5,532 nt of DNA from Clostridiales bacterium (lineage in GTDB: Bacteria > Bacillota > Clostridia > Oscillospirales > Acutalibacteraceae). The translations under genes and the position numbers were made by a program. A model generated the notes under the pieces. It was given only the letters and a program-made list of their open reading frames with translations, was not told the origin of the DNA and made no database searches. This document shows positions 5,333 through 5,532 of this stretch, in pieces. The stretch's first letter is position 1. Each line of letters opens with the position of its first letter. The stretch spans positions 1 to 5,532 of the forward strand of contig JAAVYX010000179.1 in the NCBI GenBank assembly GCA_022791355.1, given 5' to 3'.

Positions 5333-5406
5333 GGTCTGGCCTTGGGCCAGACCTCTATCTGGCGTTCCCGGTCTGGCCAACGGCCAGACCTCTACAAGGC
5401 GTCCCT
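5333..5406 (+). repeat. two tandem 37-bp units, each with a 9-bp hairpin
   Basis: Units 5333-5369 and 5370-5406 each begin with GGTCTGGCC, a 3-nt loop (TTG or AAC) and GGCCAGACC, followed by a CTCTA...GGCGT-like tail. The stems are identical; the loops differ at all three positions. A diverged copy of the second unit plus its CCCTTGCGGGAAGCA tail is at 1495-1541. A longer reading frame crosses this region but has no protein-like character. Confidence 0.65.
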
Positions 5407-5420
5407 TGCGGGAAGCAATG

Positions 5421-5532
5421 CAGAGGCGCGTGAGCGCCGCGGTCGCCAGGTAGAGGCGCTTTAGCGCCGGGACCTCCAGGTAGAGGCGCTTTAGCGCCGG
5501 GACCTCCAGGTAGAGGCGCTTTAGCGCCGGGA
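5421..5532 (+). repeat. 30-bp tandem hairpin array running off the right edge
   Basis: Units are 5421-5450 (diverged, 23 of 30 identical), 5451-5480, 5481-5510 and 5511-5532 (22 bases, cut by the window end). The last three are identical where visible. Each begins TAGAGGCGCTTTAGCGCC, containing the hairpin GGCGCT-TT-AGCGCC; the diverged unit keeps a GGCGC/GCGCC stem. The unit junction can also form CCTC-CAGGTA-GAGG. There are no unique spacers. The region from 5252 to the end holds no gene that I can support. Confidence 0.75.

Noticed and set aside
5252..5380. N-terminal extension of the HTH-cupin protein
   Set aside because: The extension would translate hairpin repeats and gives residues outside any HTH or cupin domain. 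The ATG at 5251 gives a complete domain and has an upstream purine-rich site.
5421..5532. Possible CRISPR array
   Set aside because: The 30-bp units abut with no unique spacers, and the whole unit is repeated identically. It is a simple tandem repeat.

Overview
The window looks like chromosomal DNA of a low-GC-phylum but GC-rich member of the Bacillota, most probably class Clostridia and perhaps Oscillospiraceae. This rests on strong AAAGGGG/GGGAGG ribosome binding sites, G/C-rich third codon positions beside AT-rich gaps, and the families present. The taxonomic call is inference; no marker gene is present.

All four genes lie on the minus strand. Read in transcription order from the right edge they are: (1) an XRE-type helix-turn-helix plus cupin regulator (5251-4679); (2) an ANL-superfamily acyl-CoA synthetase of the medium-chain/ACSM-like type (4459-2777); (3) a RimJ/RimL-like GNAT acetyltransferase (2122-1616); (4) a translational GTPase of the TetM/TetO/TetW ribosomal-protection type, starting at GTG 1381 and running off the left edge, so only its first 460 residues are visible. 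Genes 1 and 2 plausibly form a regulator/enzyme pair for activation of a carboxylic acid. Genes 3 and 4 have no evident functional link to them.

The unusual part is the non-coding DNA. The gaps (1382-1615, 2123-2776, 4460-4678, 5252-5532) make up about a quarter of the window. Each holds pieces of the same modular repeat family: a boundary module close to TGTGAAGnCCTC, inverted repeats, and short hairpins whose stems are kept by paired substitutions between copies. The right edge runs into a tandem array of hairpin units (two units of 37 bp, then units of 30 bp) that continues out of the window. The 654-bp gap between the GNAT and synthetase genes is a chain of inverted repeats ending in likely terminators for the synthetase gene. 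One copy of the repeat lies where the synthetase promoter is expected and another lies upstream of the GNAT gene, so the repeat may carry promoter-like sequence.

No tRNA, rRNA, transposase, integrase or CRISPR array is visible.
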